Positions 6,749-15,031 are shown, counted from the stretch's first letter. The stretch is DNA of 51,278 nucleotides from an uncultured Oscillospiraceae bacterium (GCA_905234855.1 CAJOIU010000007.1:1-51278); one strand, 5' to 3'. Program-made: numbers and translations. The notes: generated by a model from the sequence alone, not told the origin.

Positions 6749-8485
6749 TCAGTAAACTGTTTCGATTTTTTCCCCCCGTATGCCGGTGTCCACGGTCAGC
6801 AGCCCGTTATTGGCAGCTGCCTCCTCCCGAAGGAGCCCGATCATAGTAATGTTATCGATCGGCGCTTCGGCCTCGGAAACGATAGGTTCCTTTCCTTCAA
6901 AGACGCTGCCGGCCAGGGTGCCGCTGTAGTTGCTGGTGCATACGCGATAGACGGTTTCCGTATCTGTCAGATCCACCTCAGTCCCATCCGACAGCGTGAT
7001 ACTGACGATAGTATATGCTGCCGGGTCTGCGCTCCCATCGCCGGAGGGATCGCCTGAACTCTGGGCGGAGCCGCCCTCCTGTGTGTAGGTGAAGGTCAGA
7101 CCCGACATCTGATCGCCGTAGTTGGCGTTCCGGAAGCCGTTCAGCAGCTGCTGTGCCAGCTCCGGACCTGTGATCTCGTAGACATACCAATAATTGCAGA
7201 AGGGATTGATGGTATAAATGTCTCCTGCGGTGACAGTCCGCCGGGTCTCGCCGGTGGGGATCGTTAAGCTGGTACGAATGCCTCCGTTATTGTAAAAGGC
7301 CGCCACAGTACCCTGATCCCGGGTGCCGCGAAGCATAAGGGTGGTGATCCAGTTGCCGGCGTAGGTAGCTCCGTTGTCCCCGGTGCGTGTACGGTCTACC
7401 GGCGTAGTGATGTAACCCAGCTCCTCGCACATGTCATCCTTCACAGCTTCCCAAGCCGCGTGGGAAATGGCCAGTACAACAGGATCCAAATTGGCTGTGT
7501 TTTCGGGCGTATCGGCCAGAAGAGTGAGATCCGCGCCCCGACCGGTCAGTGCAGTAGCTCCCAGCTCCTCCACGGTGACATGGCCGTTCTCAAAAACGAT
7601 GGAGGCATTGACGTAGCCCTGAGCGTAGCAGGCGCTCTCCAGATAGGCGACGCCGTTATCCGCATAGCCGAAGGAGCCCGCAGCCGCCTGATTGTGACCG
7701 CCGGTCACCAGCTGTACCTGATCCGGCTCCATGACCGAGGCAATCGAGGCGGCGTTGCCGAAAGCAACAAGCACAGTGACGTCAGGCTGCTGCGCCTCAT
7801 TGATCTCCCGGATCCTTACACGCAGAGCATCCATGTCGGCGTCTATTCTGTATGGAGCGATCTTTGCGGCCATGACCTGAGAGGAAAAGTCCGAGATGTA
7901 ACCGATCAGCGCAATGCGAAGCCCGGCTTTTTCCACCATGACGTAATCTTTGGCGAAATCTACGCGATCCTGTGTCCCCGCATAGTACAGGTTGCAAGCC
8001 AGCACCGGGATCTGCGGGTCACCGGAAAATGCCCCCACCATATAGGCGCCGACGGTGCCGTCTGGGTCGCAGTTCAGGGTGTCGATGCCCCAGTCGAACT
8101 CATGGTTTCCGATGGTGACAGCGTCATAGCCCATCGCGTCCATGGCCGCTCGCACAGCGCTGCCCTTCAATAGATTGGAAACCGGGGTTCCCTCGTAGTT
8201 GTTGCCTCCGTTGATGAGCAGCACATCATCGTATTCCTCCGAGGCACGGGCATTGTTGACGGCTTGCGCGATATATGCCATCCGATACTGGAAGGTGCTC
8301 TCATCGGTGGATGTTGTGTTCATCAGGTAACCGTGGATGTCAGTCGTCTCGAATACTCGGATGACCGTCCGGCCGCCCGATGGCTTCGGATCTTCTGACG
8401 AAGCCAATCCCACGCAGGAGATTGTCAGGCAGCATAAGCTCACCGTGATGGCTGACAGTACTGTGCATAGCAGTCGTTTTAACAT
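6749..8485 (-). CDS. 5'-nucleotidase/UshA-like exported protein with altered metal site
   Basis: A 578-aa protein with a Sec-type signal peptide (residues 3-28), an N-terminal metallophosphatase domain (about 40-300) and a C-terminal 5'-nucleotidase substrate domain (about 340-560, with NNGGIRTSL and INPFCNYWYVYEITG). UshA/YfkN relatives hydrolyse extracellular nucleotides. The ligands of motifs I and III are kept: TTDIHGY (Asp49, His51) and GNHEFD (Asn127, His128). The bridging aspartate of the GD motif is Asn95 (NGGNNYEG), the usual SHxG histidine motif reads LVAFGN, and GHxH reads GGHNQ (second His is Gln266). It may therefore be inactive, a binding protein, or altered in metal use. A clean lipobox is not present. 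It lies second in the operon, 51 bases after the metallophosphoesterase gene. Confidence 0.8.
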   Translation of the reverse strand: MLKRLLCTVLSAITVSLCCLTISCVGLASSEDPKPSGGRTVIRVFETTDIHGYLMNTTSTDESTFQYRMAYIAQAVNNARASEEYDDVLLINGGNNYEGTPVSNLLKGSAVRAAMDAMGYDAVTIGNHEFDWGIDTLNCDPDGTVGAYMVGAFSGDPQIPVLACNLYYAGTQDRVDFAKDYVMVEKAGLRIALIGYISDFSSQVMAAKIAPYRIDADMDALRVRIREINEAQQPDVTVLVAFGNAASIASVMEPDQVQLVTGGHNQAAAGSFGYADNGVAYLESACYAQGYVNASIVFENGHVTVEELGATALTGRGADLTLLADTPENTANLDPVVLAISHAAWEAVKDDMCEELGYITTPVDRTRTGDNGATYAGNWITTLMLRGTRDQGTVAAFYNNGGIRTSLTIPTGETRRTVTAGDIYTINPFCNYWYVYEITGPELAQQLLNGFRNANYGDQMSGLTFTYTQEGGSAQSSGDPSGDGSADPAAYTIVSITLSDGTEVDLTDTETVYRVCTSNYSGTLAGSVFEGKEPIVSEAEAPIDNITMIGLLREEAAANNGLLTVDTGIRGEKIETVY

Positions 8486-8536
8486 ATGAATGGCGCCTCC
8501 TCGTGTTGTTTTTGATTCTTTTGTCCGGGCGCTGCC

Positions 8537-10546
8537 TTACGCCGGAAGCTCGTAGAGCCTGCACTCCGTACCGCCGGAGCTCGCTGTCAGCGCGAAACAG
8601 CCTCCGCTGTAGGTGAGGCAGCGAGAAATGCCGTCTATGTCGATGTAAAGAGCGCCGTCTATTAACTGCCAGCGTGTGTACGCCGCTTCGCCGGGTTCAT
8701 CGACCGGCGTCAGCACCACATTGAGTCCGTTCATGGCCGCAGTCAGATATTTCCCTGACGCGCTGCGCATAAGATAGCCATCGACGTCTTTAATGAACGT
8801 CCAGAAGTGATCCGTATTCGGAACGGTCAGAAGCATACCATCCTCTGCGGCACAGTCCAGACGCGACTGGGTAAACAGGTATTGCTCCTTGTCGGAGGCA
8901 AGAATATATCGGCGATCCTCCTCCAGTGCGGATGCGGCCGAAAGGGGCGCGTCTGCAAGGACCGGCGTCTGGACAAAGTCCACATCAATGCTCACGCCTT
9001 CTTCTGACGCGGATACCGTTTTCTGCCGGATATAGGTGATCGGTATCGCTTTGGCGGACAGATCGAAGAGATACACATCGTCTCCCGTCAGAGAGAAATC
9101 CACGGTGTCAGACGCAAGCTCGATCCGCGCCGTATAGGCTTCCCCGTATGCAAAAGCGCCGGTTACCGAACTGCCGTTGCCGTCCAGCCAGCGGACGGAC
9201 GCGCGGTAACGCTCGGAGAAGGAAACGATGTCTCCCGGCGCCTGCCCCACGATCGGGCGCTGCAGAAACAGGTCGCACCGACGAACGACGCCGGGATCCG
9301 CTTCCTCCGCAAGATCCACCGTGAGTCCCGCCGCGGAGCTTGCGCCGAGAGTTCGGAAATCCTCAAAGTGCGTCATTTCCTTCAAATCGGTGTAGGCCGT
9401 GCGGTCAAAGACATTTCCGTCTCTGCCGCAGTATTCAAAGCGGAGTTTGCTTCCGTCAACGACGGTATACAGCGCGCGTTCCGAGTCCTCCAGCGCGTGG
9501 TCGCTGATCTGGTTCCCGCGGACAGCGCCGCAGGCAACATAGGTAAAGGTGATCTCGCGGGCGGCCGGGGATCCATCGGCGTTTTTATCCTCCAGACTCC
9601 CGTTCGGAACGATGGTGTTGCCGGGGAGCTTCACGGTGCCATAAAGCGGATCCTTTTCTGAGTGATTGTGTCCCCAGACGTACACGGCATAGGGATACTT
9701 GTTCAAAACGGTCAGCAGGTCGCAGTTGTTTTCCGCGCTTCGCTCGCTCGTGTAATAGTGCACCGGTACATGCGCGTCGATAAATGTCGGGATCCCTTGA
9801 TTTTCGGAGCCGTCCTTGCCGTAGATGGCGGCGAGCGTTTCGTCCAGCGCGGTGATCTGATCGGGGTTGACCCAATACTTGTTTCGGGCGCCGGCACGGG
9901 TGTTTGCCTCGTCGATCTCCTGCGTGTGCGCGCAACCAAAGGCCACGACATAGTACAGCGTCTTATCGCGGTCATCGGGAGCCACACCGCACGCAACCAG
10001 CCCGTAGTTGTTGTTGCCCACGGTCTTTTCAAAGACCTGCTCTCCGTTCAGACCGTTTGCCGCTGCCGATTTGTTCTCGTGGTTTCCCATGACGGAAACG
10101 ATAACGGCATCCTCGCCGGCCCATGCATGGATGCGGTCGATGCTCTTGTAATACGCATCGGCGCCATTTGTTATATCGGAGCTTTCCTGCAGATAATCCC
10201 CGATACAGGCATACAAGCCGGGGCGTTTCTCTCCATTGGCCAGATAGGTGAAAACACCCTTCGTCTTGCCGGTGGCTTTGTCATAGAAGAAGAAATCGTC
10301 TTCCGTGTCATGGATGTCCCCAAAGAAGAGGATCTCCCCGCCCAGAGCGGTTTTTACGTTTTTTTCATCCCAATACGGTCTGTAAATGAACTTTTCCGTC
10401 CCCTGAGTCACGCCTTCGGCCGGCGGTGCGGATGCCTTGTCGGAGGCAAATGATCCCGCGCCGAGCAGCCGCATGGCAAAAATCCCCGCCGCCGAAGCGC
10501 TGGCTCCTTTCAAAAATGTGCGCCGAGATATTGGTCTTCTATCCAT
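8537..10546 (-). CDS. Tat-exported calcineurin-like metallophosphoesterase
   Basis: A 669-aa protein with a twin-arginine signal: SRRTFLKG at residues 7-14, then a hydrophobic alanine/glycine stretch to about 35. The metallophosphoesterase domain (about 68-370) keeps every expected ligand: GDIHD (Asp77, His79), GDY (Asp117), GNHE (Asn155, His156), HVPVH (259-263) and GHNH (His293, His295). Residues about 540-669 have repeated YLxxxxxxxYL and W patterns suggesting a beta-trefoil, ricin-like or other beta domain that could bind carbohydrate. It is likely an active extracellular phosphatase or phosphodiesterase; the substrate is unknown. An AGGAGGTGA ribosome binding site and an evident promoter precede it. 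It leads the three-gene operon. Tat export implies folding, possibly with metal, before secretion. Confidence 0.85.
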   Translation of the reverse strand: MDRRPISRRTFLKGASASAAGIFAMRLLGAGSFASDKASAPPAEGVTQGTEKFIYRPYWDEKNVKTALGGEILFFGDIHDTEDDFFFYDKATGKTKGVFTYLANGEKRPGLYACIGDYLQESSDITNGADAYYKSIDRIHAWAGEDAVIVSVMGNHENKSAAANGLNGEQVFEKTVGNNNYGLVACGVAPDDRDKTLYYVVAFGCAHTQEIDEANTRAGARNKYWVNPDQITALDETLAAIYGKDGSENQGIPTFIDAHVPVHYYTSERSAENNCDLLTVLNKYPYAVYVWGHNHSEKDPLYGTVKLPGNTIVPNGSLEDKNADGSPAAREITFTYVACGAVRGNQISDHALEDSERALYTVVDGSKLRFEYCGRDGNVFDRTAYTDLKEMTHFEDFRTLGASSAAGLTVDLAEEADPGVVRRCDLFLQRPIVGQAPGDIVSFSERYRASVRWLDGNGSSVTGAFAYGEAYTARIELASDTVDFSLTGDDVYLFDLSAKAIPITYIRQKTVSASEEGVSIDVDFVQTPVLADAPLSAASALEEDRRYILASDKEQYLFTQSRLDCAAEDGMLLTVPNTDHFWTFIKDVDGYLMRSASGKYLTAAMNGLNVVLTPVDEPGEAAYTRWQLIDGALYIDIDGISRCLTYSGGCFALTASSGGTECRLYELPA

Positions 10547-10594
10547 TGAATATTGTCACCTCCTATTATTGATTAAGGTCTCATGGCTTACATC

Positions 10595-10634
10595 ATTATA
10601 CCAAAATTATACCAAAAACGATTTGAAACAACAA
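10595..10634 (-). promoter_or_regulatory. Promoter of the phosphoesterase operon with duplicated -10 box
   Basis: On the minus strand, TTGTTG (10629-10634), a 17-bp spacer and TATAAT (10606-10611) form a sigma-A promoter. A second TATAAT (10595-10600) follows as part of a tandem TTTTGGTATAAT repeat, 11 bp downstream. The mRNA leader is about 40-50 bases. Confidence 0.7.
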
Positions 10635-10730
10635 TCGGAAAGTAAAACGCCCGGAGTTGTACAAAACAATGTGATAAAAATTACAGAATTGTTTTGCTGA
10701 GTCGACTTTGTAACTGATTAGTACCACCAA

Positions 10731-10759
10731 TGGAATGTGCCCATTTTAGGCACATTCCA
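10731..10759. repeat. Perfect 11-bp inverted repeat
   Basis: TGGAATGTGCC (10731-10741) is mirrored by GGCACATTCCA (10749-10759) around a 7-nt loop. No T-tract follows on either strand, so it is more likely an operator or RNA stem than a terminator. It lies about 100 bp upstream of the phosphoesterase promoter. Confidence 0.5.
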
Positions 10760-10780
10760 AAATAAAAAGACGAATACTAC

Positions 10781-10822
10781 AAGGCGAAAGCATCATTTTG
10801 GATGATACTGTCGCCTTTTTTA
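10781..10822 (+). terminator. Orphan rightward terminator
   Basis: AAGGCGA (10781-10787) pairs with TCGCCTT (10811-10817), with an inner ATCAT/ATGAT stem, running into TTTTTTT. No rightward gene is visible upstream, so it may end a small RNA or be left from a deleted gene. Confidence 0.6.
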
Positions 10823-10844
10823 TTTATTCCCTTGTTCTGGCTCG

Positions 10845-11075
10845 TTTGCTGCCGGCGAGGCGACGGACAGCCCCGCGCAGACCGGCACGGCGGCGACGTA
10901 TATCAAGGGCTTCCAGAGCTGGCTCAACACGGCCTACGGCGCCGGGCTGACGGTGGACGGACGCGCAGGGCCGCTGACACGCCGGGCGGCCTGCCGGGCG
11001 CTGCAGACGTATCTCAACACGACTTATTTTGCACTTTTTGCTTTGACGCTGGTGCATATTAATGCACACCAGTGA
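10845..11075 (+). pseudogene. Peptidoglycan-binding domain fragment of a phage-type endolysin or amidase
   Basis: Reading in the frame of 10857 gives GTAATYIKGFQSWLN, then YGAGLTVDGRAGPLTRRA and LQTYLN. That is the pattern of a PG_binding_1 domain as found at the C-terminus of phage amidases and lysozymes (IKxxQxWLN...VDGxxGPxT...A). The frame is open from 10806 but has no start codon or ribosome binding site. After TYLN it runs into unrelated sequence (the 54-bp inverted-repeat relic) before a stop at 11073. It is a stranded 3' piece of a larger gene, with no catalytic domain left. Confidence 0.65.
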
Positions 11076-11097
11076 CAATTAATGCGCACCAGCGACA
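11044..11097. mobile_element. 54-bp relic with terminal inverted repeats, IS21-like ends
   Basis: The 54 bp begin TGACGCTGGTGC and end GCACCAGCGACA, a 12-bp terminal inverted repeat with one mismatch. Three copies of a 20-bp unit (one forward at 11044, two in tandem reverse at 11058-11097, the latter 18/20 identical) make up nearly all of it. Multiple 20-bp terminal repeats starting TG are typical of IS21-family ends. No transposase lies between the ends and no clear target duplication is seen. The family assignment is inference. Confidence 0.45.
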
Positions 11098-11120
11098 ACG
11101 CCGCGAGGCCTTGAAAATAC

Positions 11121-11164
11121 AACAAAAACCCGGGAGCCGTTGGTTATCAACGGCTCCCGGGTTT
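11121..11164 (-). terminator. Terminator of the tRNA-Leu gene
   Basis: A 17-bp perfect inverted repeat (11126-11142 with 11148-11164, 5-nt loop) abuts the encoded CCA end of the tRNA. The minus strand runs out through TTT, giving a strong intrinsic terminator. Confidence 0.85.
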
Positions 11165-11250
11165 GGTGCGGGGAATGGGACTTGAACCCACACGCCCAAT
11201 CGAGCACAGGCACCTCACGCCTGCCTGTCTGCCTATTCCAGCATCCCCGC
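11164..11250 (-). tRNA. tRNA-Leu(GAG), CCA encoded
   Basis: The minus strand starts GCGGGGA and ends TCCCCGC-ACCA, a 7-bp acceptor stem with encoded CCA. The T loop is TTCAAGT between GTGGG and CCCAT. The anticodon stem CAGGC/GCCTG encloses GTGAGGT, giving anticodon GAG (reads CUC/CUU, leucine). A long variable arm, as required for a class II tRNA, follows. A terminator sits at the 3' end. Confidence 0.95.
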
Positions 11251-11333
11251 GTTTCGCGCTAGATTATTATAACAAATCTGCGCCGTTTGTCAACACTTTT
11301 CTTCCGATCTGTTGCGGAAAAGTTCCGGGAGCG

Positions 11334-12027
11334 TCAGAATTGATGGATTAGCTCCCGCCGCAGGCGGAGGATGATGCGCTTTTCAAGGCGGCTGATGTAG
11401 CTCTGCGAGATGCCCAGAAGATCTGCGTGTGAGCTCCTCATAGCCGTCGAGACCGAAGCGCATGAGGATGATGGTGCGCTCCCGGTCGTCCAGCCGCGCC
11501 ACCGCCTCCATGAGGAGCTGCCGCTCCACGTCATCCTCCATGGGCTTCATCACCTCGTTGCCGTCGGTGCCGAGGATATCGGAAAGCAGAAGCTCGTTGC
11601 CGTCCCAATCCGTATTCAGCGGCTCATCGATGGAAACCTCCGTCCGACGGGCATTTTTCTTGCGCAGGTACATGAGGATCTCGTTCTCAATGCAGCGGGA
11701 GGCATATGTAGCGAGCTTGATGTTTTTCGCGGGATTGAAGGTGCCGATGGATTTGATGAGGCCGATGGTGCCGATGGAGATGAGATCCTCAATATTCACG
11801 CCGGTGTTCTCAAACCGGCGGGCGATATAAACCACGAGGCGGAGGTTATGCTCGATGAGCGTCTGCCGCGCCTCGTGATCCCCGGCGGCGAGGGCGGAGA
11901 GGGCGGATTCCTCCGCCTCCTTCTCGAGGGGCGGCGGCAATATGTCGCTGCCGCCGATATAGAATACCCGGGGCGCGCGCTGCATCAGCAGACGAAGATC
12001 GAGAAGCAAAAGCTGTAATGTCGTCAT
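11334..12027 (-). pseudogene. sigE: Sporulation sigma factor SigE, frame-disrupted near its C-terminus
   Basis: Encodes the mother-cell sigma factor of early sporulation. From the ATG at 12027 (preceded by GGAAAGGAG) the frame holds the pro-sequence and region 2, for example [32 protein letters not shown] and FATYAS-like [19 protein letters not shown], and then region 4.1. After YEELT (about 11430) the frame goes wrong and stops at 11383 after 214 residues. The expected ending, [19 protein letters not shown], is present in another frame to 11334. Comparison with the usual TQKEVADLLG points to loss of 11 nt between ACA and GCA, in the -35-binding helix-turn-helix. It is either a real inactivating deletion or an assembly error. 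spoIIGA lies 19 bases upstream; sigG, which often follows, is absent. Confidence 0.8.
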
Positions 12028-12046
12028 GGAAAAACTCCTTTCCGGG

Positions 12047-12859
12047 TCAGATAACGGCTTGATAGCTCCCGTCGCCGCCGAGGGAGGCGGGGGCGACGGC
12101 AAGAATGAGATCGTCTCTCGGCTCCCCGTCCACGGTGAGCCGTTCGGGGCGGAAGGCCAGCAGCAGGCGGGTCGTGCCGCCGATGCCCGCATAGGGGAGC
12201 AGCCGCGCGCCGGGGATATTGGGCAGCGCATCCGCCGGAGCGCCGTACAGCAAAGCGGCGGCTGCGCGGTCAAAAAGGGGCGCCACGGCGTCTGCCTCCG
12301 CGATGAGGGCGGCGCAGCCGGTCAAGGGATCGTATAGATCGTTTCCCGTATCTTCCAGCGCCCGGAAGCGGACGGTGCGTCCGTTTTTGCTGAGAACAAC
12401 GGTTCTATAGCGCCGCTCCGCCCGCTTGGCACTGCGCCGGAAAACGAAGCTGATCAGCGCCCAGCATATCGCAAAGGAAAGGATCAGCACCCGCATATCC
12501 AGCCTCACAAGAGGACCTCCGCCCGACGGTATTCCCCGATACAGTCCCGCGGCATAGACCGCCCCGCCGAACAGCGCCGATACGCCCAGAAAGGCGAAAA
12601 AACAGCGCAGCAGATGCTTTTCCTGCCCGAAGGCCGCCAGCGTCATGCCGAGAGCCAGCACAGGATGGAGCAGGGGAAGCCGCAGAAAAGCAAGTCCCGG
12701 CAGCAGCGCCAGACAGCACCAGAGCCCGCCCATCGCGGCGGCCATGACGAATCGGCCCCGGCGATAGGGAAGCGCGCAGATCTTGGCCGTGGCCAGCAGC
12801 AGGAAATAATCGATCCCCAGATTCAGCAGGAACAGCTCGTCGAGATATACGATCCTCAT
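12047..12859 (-). CDS. spoIIGA: Sigma-E processing peptidase SpoIIGA
   Basis: A 270-aa membrane-embedded aspartic protease that cleaves pro-sigma-E in the mother cell after a signal from the forespore. The N-terminal half has about five membrane helices, starting [20 protein letters not shown], typical for SpoIIGA. The cytoplasmic half carries the pepsin-like motif [14 protein letters not shown] with the catalytic aspartate. I chose the ATG at 12859 because family similarity begins exactly there; a longer open frame upstream would run through the pyrH gene on the other strand. No ribosome binding site precedes this ATG and a TACAAT sits only 6 bases away. It forms a unit with sigE, its substrate. 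Confidence 0.88.
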   Translation of the reverse strand: MRIVYLDELFLLNLGIDYFLLLATAKICALPYRRGRFVMAAAMGGLWCCLALLPGLAFLRLPLLHPVLALGMTLAAFGQEKHLLRCFFAFLGVSALFGGAVYAAGLYRGIPSGGGPLVRLDMRVLILSFAICWALISFVFRRSAKRAERRYRTVVLSKNGRTVRFRALEDTGNDLYDPLTGCAALIAEADAVAPLFDRAAAALLYGAPADALPNIPGARLLPYAGIGGTTRLLLAFRPERLTVDGEPRDDLILAVAPASLGGDGSYQAVI

Positions 12860-12865
12860 GGCGTT

Positions 12866-12871
12866 ATTGTA
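12866..12871 (-). promoter_or_regulatory. Candidate -10 box of spoIIGA-sigE
   Basis: TACAAT on the minus strand ends 6 bases before the spoIIGA ATG, so transcription would start at or next to the start codon. At 17 bp there is no acceptable -35 hexamer. Spo0A-driven spoIIG promoters are known for unusual spacing, which could apply here, but that is inference. Confidence 0.35.
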
Positions 12872-12894
12872 GCGCGGCGGATTTGCGAAGCCGG

Positions 12895-12923
12895 TTGAAA
12901 TCGGCGCGCAAGTGTGATAAAAT
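12895..12923 (+). promoter_or_regulatory. Sigma-A promoter of the pyrH operon
   Basis: TTGAAA (12895-12900), a 17-bp spacer and TAAAAT (12918-12923), about 42 bases before the pyrH ATG. It faces away from spoIIGA. Confidence 0.7.
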
Positions 12924-12965
12924 TTATCCCAACAGAATACGGAAGACAATAGGGAGGGGTATGCC

Positions 12966-13685
12966 ATGGAAAAAACGACCCTCGCGTATCGGCGGGTGCT
13001 TCTGAAGCTCAGCGGTGAAGCGCTGGCCGGGCAAGCCGGGCGCGGCCTCGATTTTGACGTCATCAAGTCCGTCGGCCGCAGCGTCAAGGTCTGCGTGGAG
13101 ATGGGCGTGCAGATCGGCATCGTTACCGGCGGCGGCAATTACTGGCGCGGCGTGAAGGATGGCGGCGGCAAGATGGAGCGGTCGAGAGCCGATCAGATGG
13201 GGATGCTCGCCACCGTGATGAACAGCCTTGCCATCGCGGAGGCTCTTGAACAGCTCGATGTTCCCGTGCGGGTGCAGACGATGCTGGATATGCCCCGCGT
13301 CGCGGAGTCCTACAGCTATGGCCGCGCGATGCATCATCTTGAAAAGGGGCGGGTCGTTGTCTTCGGCGGCGGCAGCGGAAACCCCTATTTCTCCACAGAT
13401 TCCGCCGCGGCGTTAAAGGCGGCGGAGATCGGCGCGGATATCCTTCTCATGGCCAAGAATATCGACGGCGTGTACACCGCCGACCCGAAGCTGGATCCCA
13501 CCGCCGTGCGGCTTGACGAGCTGCGCTATGACCGCATCTTGGAGGAGCATCTGAATGTGATCGACTCCACGGCGGCCTGTCTCCTGCGGGATAACGACAT
13601 CCCGACGATGATCTTCGCGCTGGAGCCGCCGGAGAATATTGCCCGCGTCGTCTGTGGCGAGCGCATCGGCACCATCGTGCGATAA
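12966..13685 (+). CDS. pyrH: UMP kinase
   Basis: A 239-aa cytoplasmic enzyme that phosphorylates UMP to UDP with ATP in pyrimidine nucleotide synthesis; bacterial PyrH is hexameric and GTP-activated. Amino-acid-kinase fold motifs are all present: LLKLSGEAL at the N-terminus, IVTGGGNYWRG, RADQMGMLATVMN, VVFGGGSGNPYFSTDSAA and LLMAKNIDGVY. The length is normal. The start follows AGGGAGGGG. It is the first gene of the rightward core operon and precedes frr by 42 bases, an arrangement common across Firmicutes, although the usual upstream rpsB-tsf pair is replaced here by spoIIGA facing away. Confidence 0.96.
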   Translation: MEKTTLAYRRVLLKLSGEALAGQAGRGLDFDVIKSVGRSVKVCVEMGVQIGIVTGGGNYWRGVKDGGGKMERSRADQMGMLATVMNSLAIAEALEQLDVPVRVQTMLDMPRVAESYSYGRAMHHLEKGRVVVFGGGSGNPYFSTDSAAALKAAEIGADILLMAKNIDGVYTADPKLDPTAVRLDELRYDRILEEHLNVIDSTAACLLRDNDIPTMIFALEPPENIARVVCGERIGTIVR

Positions 13686-13727
13686 AACGAATGTCTATTT
13701 GAATCATATTCAGAGGAGGAGCCACCC

Positions 13728-14275
13728 ATGTCCGAATTGAAGGAATTTGAGGTCAAAATGAAAAAGGCTCAGGAGTTCCTGAGCGGCCAATTCGACGCCG
13801 TGCGCGCCGGACGCGCCAACGCCGCCGTCTTGAACGGCATCACCGTAGACTACTACGGCACCGCCACGCCGATCAATCAGGTGGCGGCGATCTCCACCCC
13901 CGATCCCCGCACGCTGATGATCACCCCGTGGGACGGGTCTGTGCTGAAGGGCATCGAGAAGGCGATCCAGATGAGCGAGCTGGGTATTAACCCCCAGAAC
14001 GACGGCCGCGTGATCCGGCTCGTCTTCCCGCAGCTCACGGAGGAGCGCCGCAAGGAGCTTGCCAAGCAGGTGCGCAAATACGGCGAGGACGCGAAGGTCG
14101 CCGTCCGCAATATCCGCCGCGACGCTATGGATAAGATCAAAAAACAGCAGAAGGCCGGCGAGATCACCGAGGACGACCAGAAGGATCTCGAAAAGGAACT
14201 GCAGAAGCTGACGGACGAGAATATCAAGGAAGTCGATAAGCTCACCGACGCGAAGGAAAAAGAGTTGTTCGCCAT

Positions 14276-14279
<4 letters not shown>
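13728..14279 (+). CDS. frr: Ribosome recycling factor
   Basis: A 183-aa protein of two domains (three-helix bundle plus a small beta domain) that, with EF-G, splits post-termination ribosomes. Family motifs seen are RAGRANAAVLNGI, YYGTATPINQVA, ITPWDGSVLKGIEKAI and the highly conserved RLVFPQLTEERRKELAKQV, with the helix ending in EVDKLTDAKEKELF. The length is standard and GAGGAGG lies before the ATG. It overlaps uppS by 4 bases (ATGA), so the two are translationally coupled. Confidence 0.97.

Positions 14280-15031
<752 letters not shown>

Noticed and set aside
6749-8485. Lipoprotein signal on the nucleotidase-like protein
   Set aside because: Cysteines lie near the end of the hydrophobic stretch, but none sits in a proper lipobox (for example TISC lacks Leu/Val/Ile at -3). 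I left it as a Sec signal.
10802-11062. 86-codon rightward frame over the endolysin fragment
   Set aside because: It is a shifted frame of the PG-binding domain; the meaningful translation is in the frame of 10857.
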